From NCBI GenBank assembly GCA_009839505.1, contig VXPO01000103.1, positions 1 to 40,088 on the forward strand: 40,088 nt of DNA. Reading direction: 5' to 3'. The notes beneath the pieces are model-generated. The model worked only from the letters and a program-made list of their open reading frames with translations, made no database searches and was not told the origin of the DNA. Position 1 is the first letter of the stretch. Each line of letters opens with the position of its first letter. Shown here piece after piece: positions 9,478 through 17,473 of the stretch. The position numbers and the translations under genes were made by a program. The stretch is from Gammaproteobacteria bacterium. GTDB taxonomy: Bacteria > Pseudomonadota > Gammaproteobacteria > Pseudomonadales > Azotimanducaceae.

Positions 9478-9502
9478 GGTGTTCGGGGTCGACGGAGCAG
9501 CC

Positions 9503-10786
9503 ATGAAGAAACCCTTTGATCTTGCCGGTGTTCTGCATAGGAGGGCCGGCAAGGACGGCGACTTTCGTGAACGGTTTCTGGCAGACCCCAGGGACACGAT
9601 CGAGAGCGAATTCGGCGTGACGCTCCCCGAAGACCATGGGATCCACGTTCACGAAGAGACCTACAGTACGACGCATGTCGTACTTCCGCCGCGCAGCAAA
9701 CTCAGCGAGGCCGAACGCGAGGAAGCGAGAACCGGTGCAACCTCGCTCGAGTTTCTCAAGAAGACGATGCACGACCCCGCGCCACCGATTCGTCCTCCCG
9801 CACCCGAACGGGCAATCTCGCTTGCCTCGGACACCCTCGTCGGCGCGGCAAGGGAGAGCATTGGCCGCGGTCTCGACTTCCTGAAATCGACCATCGACCC
9901 GAACGGGGCCTGGCACTGCATCCGGTTCAATATCGCCGACCCGGGTATTCCCCGGCACTTCGAAAGACCCCCCTTCGTTTCGGCCCTTTGCGCGCTCGCC
10001 CTTGGCCGTTCCGACGATGCCCGGGCCAAGGCGATCTGTGCGGCCACGCGCGCCTACCTAGCCGACACGGTCGAATACCCCGGACTTTGGCGCTACTACC
10101 TCCACCTGCCCCAGGACCTGGACAGCAGCGCCCTGTGCTCAATGGTGGTTGGAAACCATCCTTGGGTTCTGCTCGGCAGGAACGTTCCGCGAATGCTGGC
10201 GAATCGGGACGACGAAGGGCGTTTCATGACGTGGGTGCTGGATGAGGACGAACCCAACGTCGTAGCGCCGTTTCGTATCGAAGCCGATCCGGTCGTCAAT
10301 GCGAATGTCATCGCCTACCTCGGCGATCATCCGGCGACGAAGGATGCGCAACGGTGGCTCGCGGCCTTGATCGACGAAGAGCGCCTAGAGGGCTCGTCCA
10401 AATGGTATCCGGACACGATCGCGATCTACTACGCAACCGCCCGTGCCATGACGCTTGCGCATCCCGCACTGGGCGAACTCCGCCCCGTGCTCGCCGAGCG
10501 TATCCTGGACCTGCGCGACGGGAAGGGGGACTTCGGCAACGTCCTGCAAACGGCCCAGGCGGTGTCGGCCCTCGACGACCTCGGCGATCTCGACCGCATC
10601 GATACCAAGCACCAGGTGGAACGGTTCATCGGCTCGCAACGGGACGACGGCAGCTGGCCGGAGATCCTTGCGTTCGGCGACCAGTCGTTGAAGTGGGGCC
10701 AGTTCGGGCAGATCGGACATGGCTCGGAGTCAGTGACTTCCGCGTTCTGTATCGAAGCCATGGAGCGCCTCGTCCGTACGCCGTGA
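9503..10786 (+). CDS. Fusion of an NHLP-like leader domain with a terpene-cyclase/prenyltransferase-fold (alpha/alpha-toroid) domain
   Basis: The 427-residue protein has two parts. Residues 1 to about 75 resemble the leader of the precursor peptides: FRERFLADPRDTIESEFGV and then THVVLPPRSKLSE, against FRAQLLADPKSTISNELGI and VHLALPPDPNITE in precursor A. Residues about 110-427 resemble squalene-hopene cyclase/prenyltransferase repeats, with a QW-type motif QRDDGSW at about 379-385. At 205-208 it has DLDS, where class II terpene cyclases carry DxDD, so the last Asp is Ser. A leader domain on a toroid enzyme suggests docking to the leader-binding machinery or to the transporter. Whether it acts on a peptide, on a terpenoid, or only as a scaffold is unknown. 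The start is ATG 9503; the frame is open upstream, but only through the inverted-repeat element. There is no counterpart in cluster B. Confidence 0.75.
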   Translation: MKKPFDLAGVLHRRAGKDGDFRERFLADPRDTIESEFGVTLPEDHGIHVHEETYSTTHVVLPPRSKLSEAEREEARTGATSLEFLKKTMHDPAPPIRPPAPERAISLASDTLVGAARESIGRGLDFLKSTIDPNGAWHCIRFNIADPGIPRHFERPPFVSALCALALGRSDDARAKAICAATRAYLADTVEYPGLWRYYLHLPQDLDSSALCSMVVGNHPWVLLGRNVPRMLANRDDEGRFMTWVLDEDEPNVVAPFRIEADPVVNANVIAYLGDHPATKDAQRWLAALIDEERLEGSSKWYPDTIAIYYATARAMTLAHPALGELRPVLAERILDLRDGKGDFGNVLQTAQAVSALDDLGDLDRIDTKHQVERFIGSQRDDGSWPEILAFGDQSLKWGQFGQIGHGSESVTSAFCIEAMERLVRTP

Positions 10787-10869
10787 AGACGAGGTCGCCA
10801 TTGGCCAGCGCCGGCGACGGCCCCAGCCCGAACATCGTCGGGAGAGACGGCACGGGACCGCGCCTGCGT

Positions 10870-10898
10870 TTGCGGGTACTTCGGCCCGGTGCTAGCAT
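10870..10898 (+). promoter_or_regulatory. Possible sigma-70-type promoter for the AlkB-GlnE/YcaO operon
   Basis: TTGCGG (10870-10875) and TAGCAT (10893-10898) are separated by exactly 17 bases in the 149-base gap before the AlkB-like gene. The match to consensus is moderate and nothing else supports it. Confidence 0.35.
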
Positions 10899-10935
10899 CG
10901 ATTCGAGCAACTACCCGTCGAGTTGAGAAGCTGCC

Positions 10936-13332
10936 ATGTCGGAAGGTTCCGCCGTAAGTGGTGGCATCGGCCCGGGCAAGGCCGACAACCCGCGCTACAT
11001 CCAGCCATCGATTCGTAACGCCCTTCCGCACTATTTGCCGTTGGGTATTTTCCCTCTGCTCATTCTCGCTGCGACCCATGGCGGCTGGTGGTTGCTGCCA
11101 CCGTTTCTTTTCATGAGCGTCTCCGGGCCTCTTGACAAGGTGCTTGGGCTCGATGGACGCAACATGGACCCGGCAAAAACGCCCGAGCGTCGCCTTCTGT
11201 GGCACAACGTCCCGGTCTGGACGTGGGCGTTGCTGTGGCCGCCGACACTGATTTTCGGCATGTGGCAGATCCTGGTCGCCAATCAGTTCGCGATTTGGGA
11301 AGGCGTGGTCTTGGTGATCCTGTTGACCATGGAAGCGCAAGCCGTATTCGTCGTCGGTCACGAAATGATCCATCGGCGTACGACCTGGGAGAGACGGATC
11401 GGCGAGTTCCTGCTCGCATCCGCCTCGTATCCGCAATATGCGACGGAGCATCTGTACATCCACCATGCCAAGGTCGGTACGCCGCATGATGTGGGATCAG
11501 CGCCGAAGGGAGAGAGTTTCTGGAGGTATTTTCCGAGGGAAGTTGCCAGCAACCTTACCAATTCGTGGAAGTCCGCTGCCGAACGCCTGGCGAGGCGACG
11601 CCTGCCGGTATGGCACTACAGCAATCCGTTCTGGCGCTACGTCATCTTCGTCGCATTCTGGTATGCCCTGGTGTTCTGGATGAGCGGAGTCTGGGCCGTA
11701 CTGGTCTTCGCGTTCCTCGGCCTTTGCTGCGTCTTCTCGATGAAGATCAGCAACTACTTCCAGCACTACGGTCTTCGCCGCGTACGCCTGCCCAACGGAC
11801 GCTGGGAGAAGGTGATGCCGCGGCATTCCTGGAGCGCCGACTGGAAGTTCAGCAACTGGATGTTCTTCAACATGCAGCGCCATGCGGATCATCACGCGAT
11901 GGCAAGCCGTCACTATCCGCTGCTCCAGGTCGGCCCCTCCGACGAGTCGCCCGAGTTGCCGGGCACGTACGCCGACATGATGAACATCGTGCTGCGTCCG
12001 AAACGCTGGTTCGCGAAGATGGATCCGCTGGTCGATCAATGGCGTGAGCATTTCTATCCGGAGATTGACGACTGGAGTGCCTACGACAGTCCGCTTACCG
12101 CGGCGCGACCCGACGCCTTCGAGGCGATCGTCGAGATCTTCGGCGCTGCTCCTCGTCTCGCCAGGTGGATCGAACGAAATTCAGAGCTTCTCGACAATCT
12201 GCAGGATCGGGAATTTACCGATCTCGACCTCCCCAAGGGATTCGGACTCGACGAGGAGAGCGAATCGATTGCACGCCGAGGGCTCGCGAGACTCTATTGG
12301 ACGCATGAGATGGGCGTTCAGGAAATGAAGGACCAGATCGCCGAGCTACCCACGGCCGATGCCAAGGAATCCGCTGAGATCGTTAGGAACTGGTCGAACG
12401 ACAAAGCGTTTCAGATCGGCATGCATGTGTTGCGCGGGAACCTGTCGCCGGGTGAGGCGAAAACGGCGCTGTCCAATCTCGCCGATGCGACGATCTCAAC
12501 CGTGCTGGCCGCCGTGGTCGCGGATTTCGTCGACCGGGTGGGACCCTTGCGCGCCGGTGGTGTCGCGGCGATTTGCTTGGGCGATCTCGCCAGTCGGGAG
12601 GTCTATCCCGGCGTTGGCGTCGACATGCTGTTTGTCCATGACGGCTGGCAGTTCGGCGAGAACGAACGACTTTGTCGGCGTTTCCGTGAGACCCTGACCG
12701 ACTTGGCGCAGGACAGTCTGTTGTTTGCACCCATTCCATCCAATGCGGAGTTCCTCTTGGCCCTGCCGCTTTCCGAGCTAGTGGAGAGCAGTAGGAACCC
12801 ACCTTCGAGCCAAGTCCCTGTTCTCGCCCGGGCGCGCTGCGTGTTCGAATGCGGCGATTCCGAAATCGGCAACCGCTTTCAGGAATCGTGGCGCGAAGTT
12901 ATTGCCCAATGGCGAGCGGACGAGCGCCTGATCGCCCAGTTGCGCGAACCACCGGCGGAACCCGCCGAGACGGATGTGTTTTCGTATGCCCACATGCGAG
13001 GCGGCTTGGAGGATGTCGAGCGGGCCGCGCGACTCTTGCAGTTGACGGACACCGATGCCCGCGAAGGCGACCCGGCGCCAACCGCGGCGGCGGTGTTCCA
13101 GGCCGCCGACACCGAGCCGCTAGCCGAAGCCGCGGCCCTATGGCGGGACCTGCAGGGCATCACGTGCCTCATCGGTGATGGGCCCGCTGCGCTCACCACG
13201 GCCGGGCAACAGGTCAAGTCCCTGGTTGCCAACGCCTGCGGTCATGAGGACTTCGGTGCGCTCGAATCGTCGGTCGCCGAAACCGCGTCCCGCGCGGCAG
13301 CCCGGATCGATGCGCTTGTTGCGCGTGCGTGA
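10936..13332 (+). CDS. AlkB-like membrane diiron hydroxylase fused to a GlnE-like (adenylyltransferase-fold) domain, cluster A
   Basis: Residues 1 to about 395 form an alkane-monooxygenase-type membrane protein. The histidine boxes are in order: HEMIH (about 142), EHLYIHH (about 171), NYFQHYG (about 273) and MQRHADHHA (about 313). AlkB itself has NYxEHYG, so a Glu is Gln here. Such enzymes hydroxylate lipid-like substrates with O2 and a rubredoxin-type electron donor; no rubredoxin is in the window. Residues about 400-798 resemble glutamine synthetase adenylyltransferase GlnE, with LARWIERNSELLDNL, then MHVLRGNLSPGEAKTALSNL, GGVAAICLGDLAS, a LARARCVFECGD segment and MRGGLEDVERAARLLQL. The catalytic [S]DLDL of GlnE reads GVDML, losing the first Asp, so nucleotidyl transfer is doubtful. 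It overlaps the YcaO gene by 4 bases. The substrate is unknown. Confidence 0.82.
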   Translation: MSEGSAVSGGIGPGKADNPRYIQPSIRNALPHYLPLGIFPLLILAATHGGWWLLPPFLFMSVSGPLDKVLGLDGRNMDPAKTPERRLLWHNVPVWTWALLWPPTLIFGMWQILVANQFAIWEGVVLVILLTMEAQAVFVVGHEMIHRRTTWERRIGEFLLASASYPQYATEHLYIHHAKVGTPHDVGSAPKGESFWRYFPREVASNLTNSWKSAAERLARRRLPVWHYSNPFWRYVIFVAFWYALVFWMSGVWAVLVFAFLGLCCVFSMKISNYFQHYGLRRVRLPNGRWEKVMPRHSWSADWKFSNWMFFNMQRHADHHAMASRHYPLLQVGPSDESPELPGTYADMMNIVLRPKRWFAKMDPLVDQWREHFYPEIDDWSAYDSPLTAARPDAFEAIVEIFGAAPRLARWIERNSELLDNLQDREFTDLDLPKGFGLDEESESIARRGLARLYWTHEMGVQEMKDQIAELPTADAKESAEIVRNWSNDKAFQIGMHVLRGNLSPGEAKTALSNLADATISTVLAAVVADFVDRVGPLRAGGVAAICLGDLASREVYPGVGVDMLFVHDGWQFGENERLCRRFRETLTDLAQDSLLFAPIPSNAEFLLALPLSELVESSRNPPSSQVPVLARARCVFECGDSEIGNRFQESWREVIAQWRADERLIAQLREPPAEPAETDVFSYAHMRGGLEDVERAARLLQLTDTDAREGDPAPTAAAVFQAADTEPLAEAAALWRDLQGITCLIGDGPAALTTAGQQVKSLVANACGHEDFGALESSVAETASRAAARIDALVARA

Positions 13333-15650
13333 AGGTGACAGCCCGGGCCCAGACCGCTCCCCGGCAGGGGATATTGACCAGGACGACTGCTGCGGACCAG
13401 GGCCTCGTGAAGGCTCCCGTGATATCCCCGCACTTGCGATTCCACCAGATCGACGAGCAGCAGACGCTGCTGGTTTCCGAGTCGTTCAACACCCTGCTGC
13501 ATGGCGAACTGTACGGTAGTCTGCTGCCGCGGCTCGACGGTGGGCACACGCCCGACGAGATTGTCGCGGCCCTGGAGAGCGACTACGCGGCCGCGGAAGT
13601 CCTATCGGCCATCGTGTCGCTCTCCGCCAAGGGCTACCTGGTCTCTGCCGACCACGGAATGGACCAGGACCGGGCCGCCTATTGGTCGTCGCTTGGTGCA
13701 TCGCCGCGCTGGGTCGAGCATCGGCTCAAGGAGTCGCGCATCGCGGTTGAAGGCGGCGATGGTCGGCTGGTCCGTTACTTGGCAGAGATGGGCGTCAACG
13801 GGGGTACCGGCGACCCCAGGCTCACGGTCGTTGTCTGCGACGACTATCTGGAGGCGCACCTTGCGCAAGTGAACCGGCGAGCGCTCGAGGCTCGAGCGCC
13901 GTGGATGCTGGTACGACCGCAGGGCATGGAGGCGCTGTTCGGCCCCATCTTTCGCGCAGATCGGCAAGGACCCTGCTGGGATTGCTTGGCGTACCGACTT
14001 CGAAGCCACCAGGAAGTCCACGGTTTTCTGCGCAACATCGCTGGCGAAGAGGGCGCTTTCAAACCGTTCGCGGCGGAACCTCGCGTCGTGAAGGGGCTGT
14101 ACGGGCTGGTCGCGGCGGAGATCGTCAAGTGGCTGGTGCTGGAAGAGGCGGCCCCGATTCACGATCAGGCGATGGCGATGAACGTCAACACGTTCGCAAG
14201 TTCGCTGCACCGGGTGACGCGCCGACCTCAGTGCCTGGCCTGTGGGGACGAAGCGCTGCATCGGCGGGACCGGTCGCCGGTTCCCGTGTGCATGCAGTCG
14301 AGTCCCAAGACTCATCTCAACAGTGGCGGCGCTCGCAACGTGACGCCGGAAGTGACCTTGTCGAAGTACCGACATCTGGTCAGTCCGATCAGTGGCGTGG
14401 TGACTTGGCTCAGGCGCACCACCGATGAGGCCGATTCCTGGCTGCATGTCTACTGGTCCGGAAGCAACCTTGGCGTGCGTGGCCGAACACTGAGTTCGCT
14501 CAGGCGCAGCCTGCGCAGCAAGAGTGCCGGCAAGGGAAGCACTCGGGAGCAGTCCGAGGTCAGCGCGCTCTGCGAGGCCGTCGAGCGCTACTCCGGCGCC
14601 TATCATGGCGACGAGATCCAAGCCAGCAAGCGATTCCTCGAATTCTCGGAAGAAGAGGCGATCCACCCAAACGATGTGCAGCTGTTCAGCGGCCACCAGC
14701 TCGACAACGCCGCGAGCATCAACGCGAAAGGCCATCCATACAACGTCGTCCCGCCGCGGCTGGAAGCCGACGCCGAAGTCGACTGGACACCCGTGTGGTC
14801 GCTCACCGCGCAGCGCCATCGCTACCTGCCGACGTCAATGCTTTACAGCATGCCGGCCGAACAGCGCGGCCCCTCGGACCTAGTCGCCGACTCCAACGGA
14901 TGCGCGGCCGGCAATACGTTGGCAGAAGCCGTCCTGCAGGGCTTCTACGAACTGGTCGAGCGCGATGCGTTCGCCATCTGGTGGTACAACGGATCGCGGG
15001 TGTCGGCGGTCGATCTCGCGAGCTTCGACGACGAATACCTCGCGTCGGCCGAGGCCCACTATGCCCGCTACGAGCGAGACCTCTGGATGCTCGACGTCAC
15101 CGCCGACCTAGGCATTCCCACGTTCGTCGCGCTGTCGCGACGACCGGATGCCCAGACGGAGGACATCATCTACGGTGCCGGTGCCCACGCCGACCCGCGC
15201 GTAGCAGCCCTGCGTGCGCTGTGCGAATTGAATCAATGTCTCACTTGGCTGCCGCGTCCCGGGAGGGGCGACGGTCGGCCGAGGATCGACGATCCGCTGG
15301 CGCTTTGGTGGTGGAAGACGGCTCGGCTCGCCGACTGCCCTTGGCTGGCGCCGGCGGCGGAAGAGCCGGCCAAACAAGGTTCAGACTATCCGCTGGTCGA
15401 GTCGTCGGACATCCGCGACGACGTGGAATACTGTCGGTCGATTGTGGAAGCCGCTGGTATGGAGTTCCTCGTGCTGGATCAGACCCGGCCTGACATCGGC
15501 ATGCCGGTGGTGCGGGTCATCGTCCCGGGCATGCGTCATTTTTGGGCACGATTTGCGCCGGGACGGCTGTACGACGTGCCCGTCGGCCTCGGACGCCGTG
15601 AGCATCCGCTCGCCGAAGCCGACTTGAACCCCGCTCCCGTGATCGCGTGA
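13329..15650 (+). CDS. Fused TOMM cyclodehydratase: ThiF/E1-like partner domain plus YcaO domain
   Basis: This 773-residue protein fuses the leader-binding, E1/ThiF-like partner (about residues 1-320) to a YcaO domain (about 335-773), the layout of fused C-D cyclodehydratases of thiazole/oxazole-modified peptides. The partner part has two CxxC pairs, Cys216/219 (GPCWDC) and Cys302/305 (QCLAC), the usual structural zinc site. The YcaO part has the ATP-site signature SEVSALCEAVER near 410. YcaO enzymes activate the peptide backbone with ATP so that Cys, Ser or Thr side chains cyclise to azolines. The C-terminus is NPAPVIA, a partial match to the proline-rich PxPxP end of azoline-forming YcaOs. 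It starts with GTG overlapping the AlkB-GlnE stop (GTGA). It is the only YcaO in the window, so it is the candidate modifier of the Cys-Cys-Cys cores of both precursors. Confidence 0.9.
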   Translation: MKVTARAQTAPRQGILTRTTAADQGLVKAPVISPHLRFHQIDEQQTLLVSESFNTLLHGELYGSLLPRLDGGHTPDEIVAALESDYAAAEVLSAIVSLSAKGYLVSADHGMDQDRAAYWSSLGASPRWVEHRLKESRIAVEGGDGRLVRYLAEMGVNGGTGDPRLTVVVCDDYLEAHLAQVNRRALEARAPWMLVRPQGMEALFGPIFRADRQGPCWDCLAYRLRSHQEVHGFLRNIAGEEGAFKPFAAEPRVVKGLYGLVAAEIVKWLVLEEAAPIHDQAMAMNVNTFASSLHRVTRRPQCLACGDEALHRRDRSPVPVCMQSSPKTHLNSGGARNVTPEVTLSKYRHLVSPISGVVTWLRRTTDEADSWLHVYWSGSNLGVRGRTLSSLRRSLRSKSAGKGSTREQSEVSALCEAVERYSGAYHGDEIQASKRFLEFSEEEAIHPNDVQLFSGHQLDNAASINAKGHPYNVVPPRLEADAEVDWTPVWSLTAQRHRYLPTSMLYSMPAEQRGPSDLVADSNGCAAGNTLAEAVLQGFYELVERDAFAIWWYNGSRVSAVDLASFDDEYLASAEAHYARYERDLWMLDVTADLGIPTFVALSRRPDAQTEDIIYGAGAHADPRVAALRALCELNQCLTWLPRPGRGDGRPRIDDPLALWWWKTARLADCPWLAPAAEEPAKQGSDYPLVESSDIRDDVEYCRSIVEAAGMEFLVLDQTRPDIGMPVVRVIVPGMRHFWARFAPGRLYDVPVGLGRREHPLAEADLNPAPVIA

Positions 15651-15659
15651 GGAGACGGC

Positions 15660-16778
15660 GTGGACATTGACGAGGCTGTCACGCTTACGCAAGACCTCCT
15701 GGCCCAAGAGGATGGAACGATGGCCGACCTGCTTGGGCACTTTCGCAACAGGGTTTCGCCGATCCTCGTTGGCGATCCGCAATGGGAGCGCATACTCGAG
15801 TGCGCGAGGCAGCACCCGATCACCATGGGTGCCCTTCCGTTCGGCTTTGAACTTCCACTGCACGAACCCGAGCCCGTGGCGGACTTCGGTGTTTCGCTGG
15901 CAAGCGGGACAGGTGCGGCCGAGTACTTTCGAGAGCGAGCGAAGACCGACGAGGCGGACGCAACGGCGAGGGCGATCACGCGCTTGTTCAGCCAGATGGA
16001 TATCGAGCATTCGCCCCTGCATGAAATCGTCGGTCGCAAGTTGATGCTGGAGTACGACATCGGCTCGGCCACGGGCAGCGACAGCGACCTGCCGGGAATG
16101 TTCCTTCGGCCCGGCGAACGCCCGATCATCGGCGCCAACGGCCAAGTGAACGACGTTCTCACGGTGGTTGATGCGCTCGTCTCCAGCGTAGGCTGGAGGC
16201 CGAGCGACGCCGAGCGGAGAAACGTCGAACGGGTCTACCTGGCGCAGCCCGAAGATACGCGCATGGACTCGTTCGGCGTGTTCCCGTCTAGGCCCCGTGC
16301 CATCCGGTTGGCGATCATGGGCTTCAAGTCGCAAGCACAGATACGTTCGTATCTGCACGATACGGGTTGGCCCGGCGGGGTCGCGGCGGTGGATTCGGTG
16401 ATTTCACGCTTCAGCGAACGTGCAGATATCGTCCGCACGGGTGCGAATATCGACGTTCTCGAAGAGGGTGTGGGGCCGACGCTTGGACTAACGCTTATCG
16501 TCAAGCAACGCTACACCAAGGATTCCCGCTATTGGCTAGACGGGCTGACCGATTGGGATCCGTTCCTGGACGCCTTGGGTCAAGAGAGCCTGGTCGTCCC
16601 CGAGAAGCTCAAGGCGGTTGCCGAGTGGGTTTCCAAACCGACGACACTCTTTGGCAAGTCGGGGCGCTACGTTCTGCTGCGCGGCATTCACCACATGAAG
16701 CTGGTCATATCCAAAGAACGCCTTCGGCAAGCCAAGGCGTACGTGTTCATGGTGCTCTCGGGGGCGGTGTCCTTTTGA
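15660..16778 (+). CDS. Unknown protein family conserved in both clusters (cluster A copy)
   Basis: I do not recognise this 372-residue protein. It is soluble, with no signal peptide or membrane helix. Its paralogue at 29564 shares the order of conserved blocks: FPFGFELPLH near the N-terminus (65-75), an LMLEYDI/LVLEYDI block, PSR..IRL, GWPG, a GVGPTLGL block, LFG.SGR, and a C-terminal RGIHH.KLV with QAKAYVF. It follows the YcaO stop by 9 bases, starts with GTG and is therefore in the same operon. Being kept next to AlkB-GlnE in both clusters argues for a biosynthetic role, as a tailoring enzyme or an accessory protein. No catalytic motif is obvious. The block GIHHMKLV with its two adjacent histidines near the C-terminus is the most conserved patch and a possible functional site. 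Confidence 0.8.
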   Translation: MDIDEAVTLTQDLLAQEDGTMADLLGHFRNRVSPILVGDPQWERILECARQHPITMGALPFGFELPLHEPEPVADFGVSLASGTGAAEYFRERAKTDEADATARAITRLFSQMDIEHSPLHEIVGRKLMLEYDIGSATGSDSDLPGMFLRPGERPIIGANGQVNDVLTVVDALVSSVGWRPSDAERRNVERVYLAQPEDTRMDSFGVFPSRPRAIRLAIMGFKSQAQIRSYLHDTGWPGGVAAVDSVISRFSERADIVRTGANIDVLEEGVGPTLGLTLIVKQRYTKDSRYWLDGLTDWDPFLDALGQESLVVPEKLKAVAEWVSKPTTLFGKSGRYVLLRGIHHMKLVISKERLRQAKAYVFMVLSGAVSF

Positions 16779-16849
16779 CGACACCCCTCGTCCGAGTTCA
16801 GGACGGTAGAGCCGCTAGCGGTGATTGAATCGCGCGGTCAGGACGAACG

Positions 16850-16888
16850 CAGTACCGCCTAGGCCCCGAGGGCGCCGAGGCGGTACTG
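16850..16888. terminator. Hairpin between convergent cluster A operon and precursor A
   Basis: A perfect 11-base stem (CAGTACCGCCT with AGGCGGTACTG) closes a 17-base loop, between the stop of the unknown-family gene (16778) and that of the convergent precursor (16924). There is no clear T-run on either side, so it may act in either direction or only stabilise 3' ends. The short palindrome CCGCTAGCGG lies just before it at 16812-16821. Confidence 0.5.
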
Positions 16889-16923
16889 CAGCACCTAGCC
16901 GGCTACGAGCCGGCGATTTGGGT

Positions 16924-17175
16924 CTACCAGCAGCAGCAGAGGCCGGCCGAGATAGCTTCGAGCTGCTCCTCGGTGATGTTCGGATCCGGCGGCAGCGCGA
17001 GATGCACGGTCTGCATGTCGCTCTCATGGATCTTGATGGTCATCGACTCGGGAATCGTGATGCCCAGTTCATTGCTGATGGTGCTCTTCGGATCTGCGAG
17101 AAGCTGCGCCCTGAATTCCTCGTCAAGGGCGGACTTCTCAACGATCTGCTGCAACATTTCGTCGCCACTTCTCAT
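16924..17175 (-). CDS. NHLP-leader RiPP precursor with core LCCCW (precursor A)
   Basis: This 83-residue precursor reads from an ATG at 17173-17175 preceded by an ideal AGGAGG site. It has a nitrile-hydratase-alpha-like leader: a helical start, FRAQLLADPKSTISNELGI, then TVHLALPPDPNITEEQLEAI. It ends SAG-LCCCW. NHLP leaders normally end in a small-residue pair cut by a C39 peptidase, so cleavage after Ala-Gly would leave the pentapeptide Leu-Cys-Cys-Cys-Trp. Three consecutive cysteines are apt substrates for the YcaO cyclodehydratase. The gene is transcribed against the rest of cluster A, with its own promoter and a hairpin after its stop. The paralogous precursor B has the same ending with Leu for Trp. 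The product could be a tri-thiazol(in)e peptide or a thiol/thiazoline metal ligand; both are inference. Confidence 0.92.
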   Translation of the reverse strand: MRSGDEMLQQIVEKSALDEEFRAQLLADPKSTISNELGITIPESMTIKIHESDMQTVHLALPPDPNITEEQLEAISAGLCCCW

Positions 17176-17224
17176 GGCAATCCTCCTATTCGCTATCGGC
17201 GTTGGATGTCGACCGACGAAGGCG

Positions 17225-17278
17225 AACGTAGCATGGCGCCACTAGGACCCTCAAGCATGCCCATGATGTATCAGTTTG
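17225..17278 (-). promoter_or_regulatory. Promoter of precursor A with motif shared with precursor B
   Basis: Read on the minus strand: CAAACTGATACA (17278-17267), 11 bases, then CTTGA overlapping a -35 element TTGAGG (17254-17249), and a weak -10 TACGTT (17230-17225) after 18 bases. The 12-base motif and its 11-base distance to CTTGA recur upstream of precursor B (32449-32438). This points to a shared activator site or UP-like element. Confidence 0.55.
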
Positions 17279-17473
17279 AATTTCCAGGACGCGTTTTGGA
17301 CGTTGCGCCTCGCATCGTCGCATCGCGGAAGCGGAGCCGTGGTCTGGCGCGGTCCGAACGGCCTGAACGCTTCGGGCCGCAGACCCCGCTGCTGTGCGCG
17401 TGGGCATGCCGCCGCCGGGTGCCGCCCGTGATTCAAGGTACAATGCAAATCGTCCATCGCGGAACCTGTGCGG

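Noticed and set aside
9299-9502. N-terminal extension of the leader-cyclase protein
   Set aside because: It would be translated from the inverted-repeat element; the homology to NHLP leaders starts at ATG 9503.
13602-14819. Long 405-codon minus-strand frame opposite the YcaO gene
   Set aside because: The plus strand clearly encodes the cyclodehydratase; long antisense frames are common in GC-rich genes and this one has no domain.
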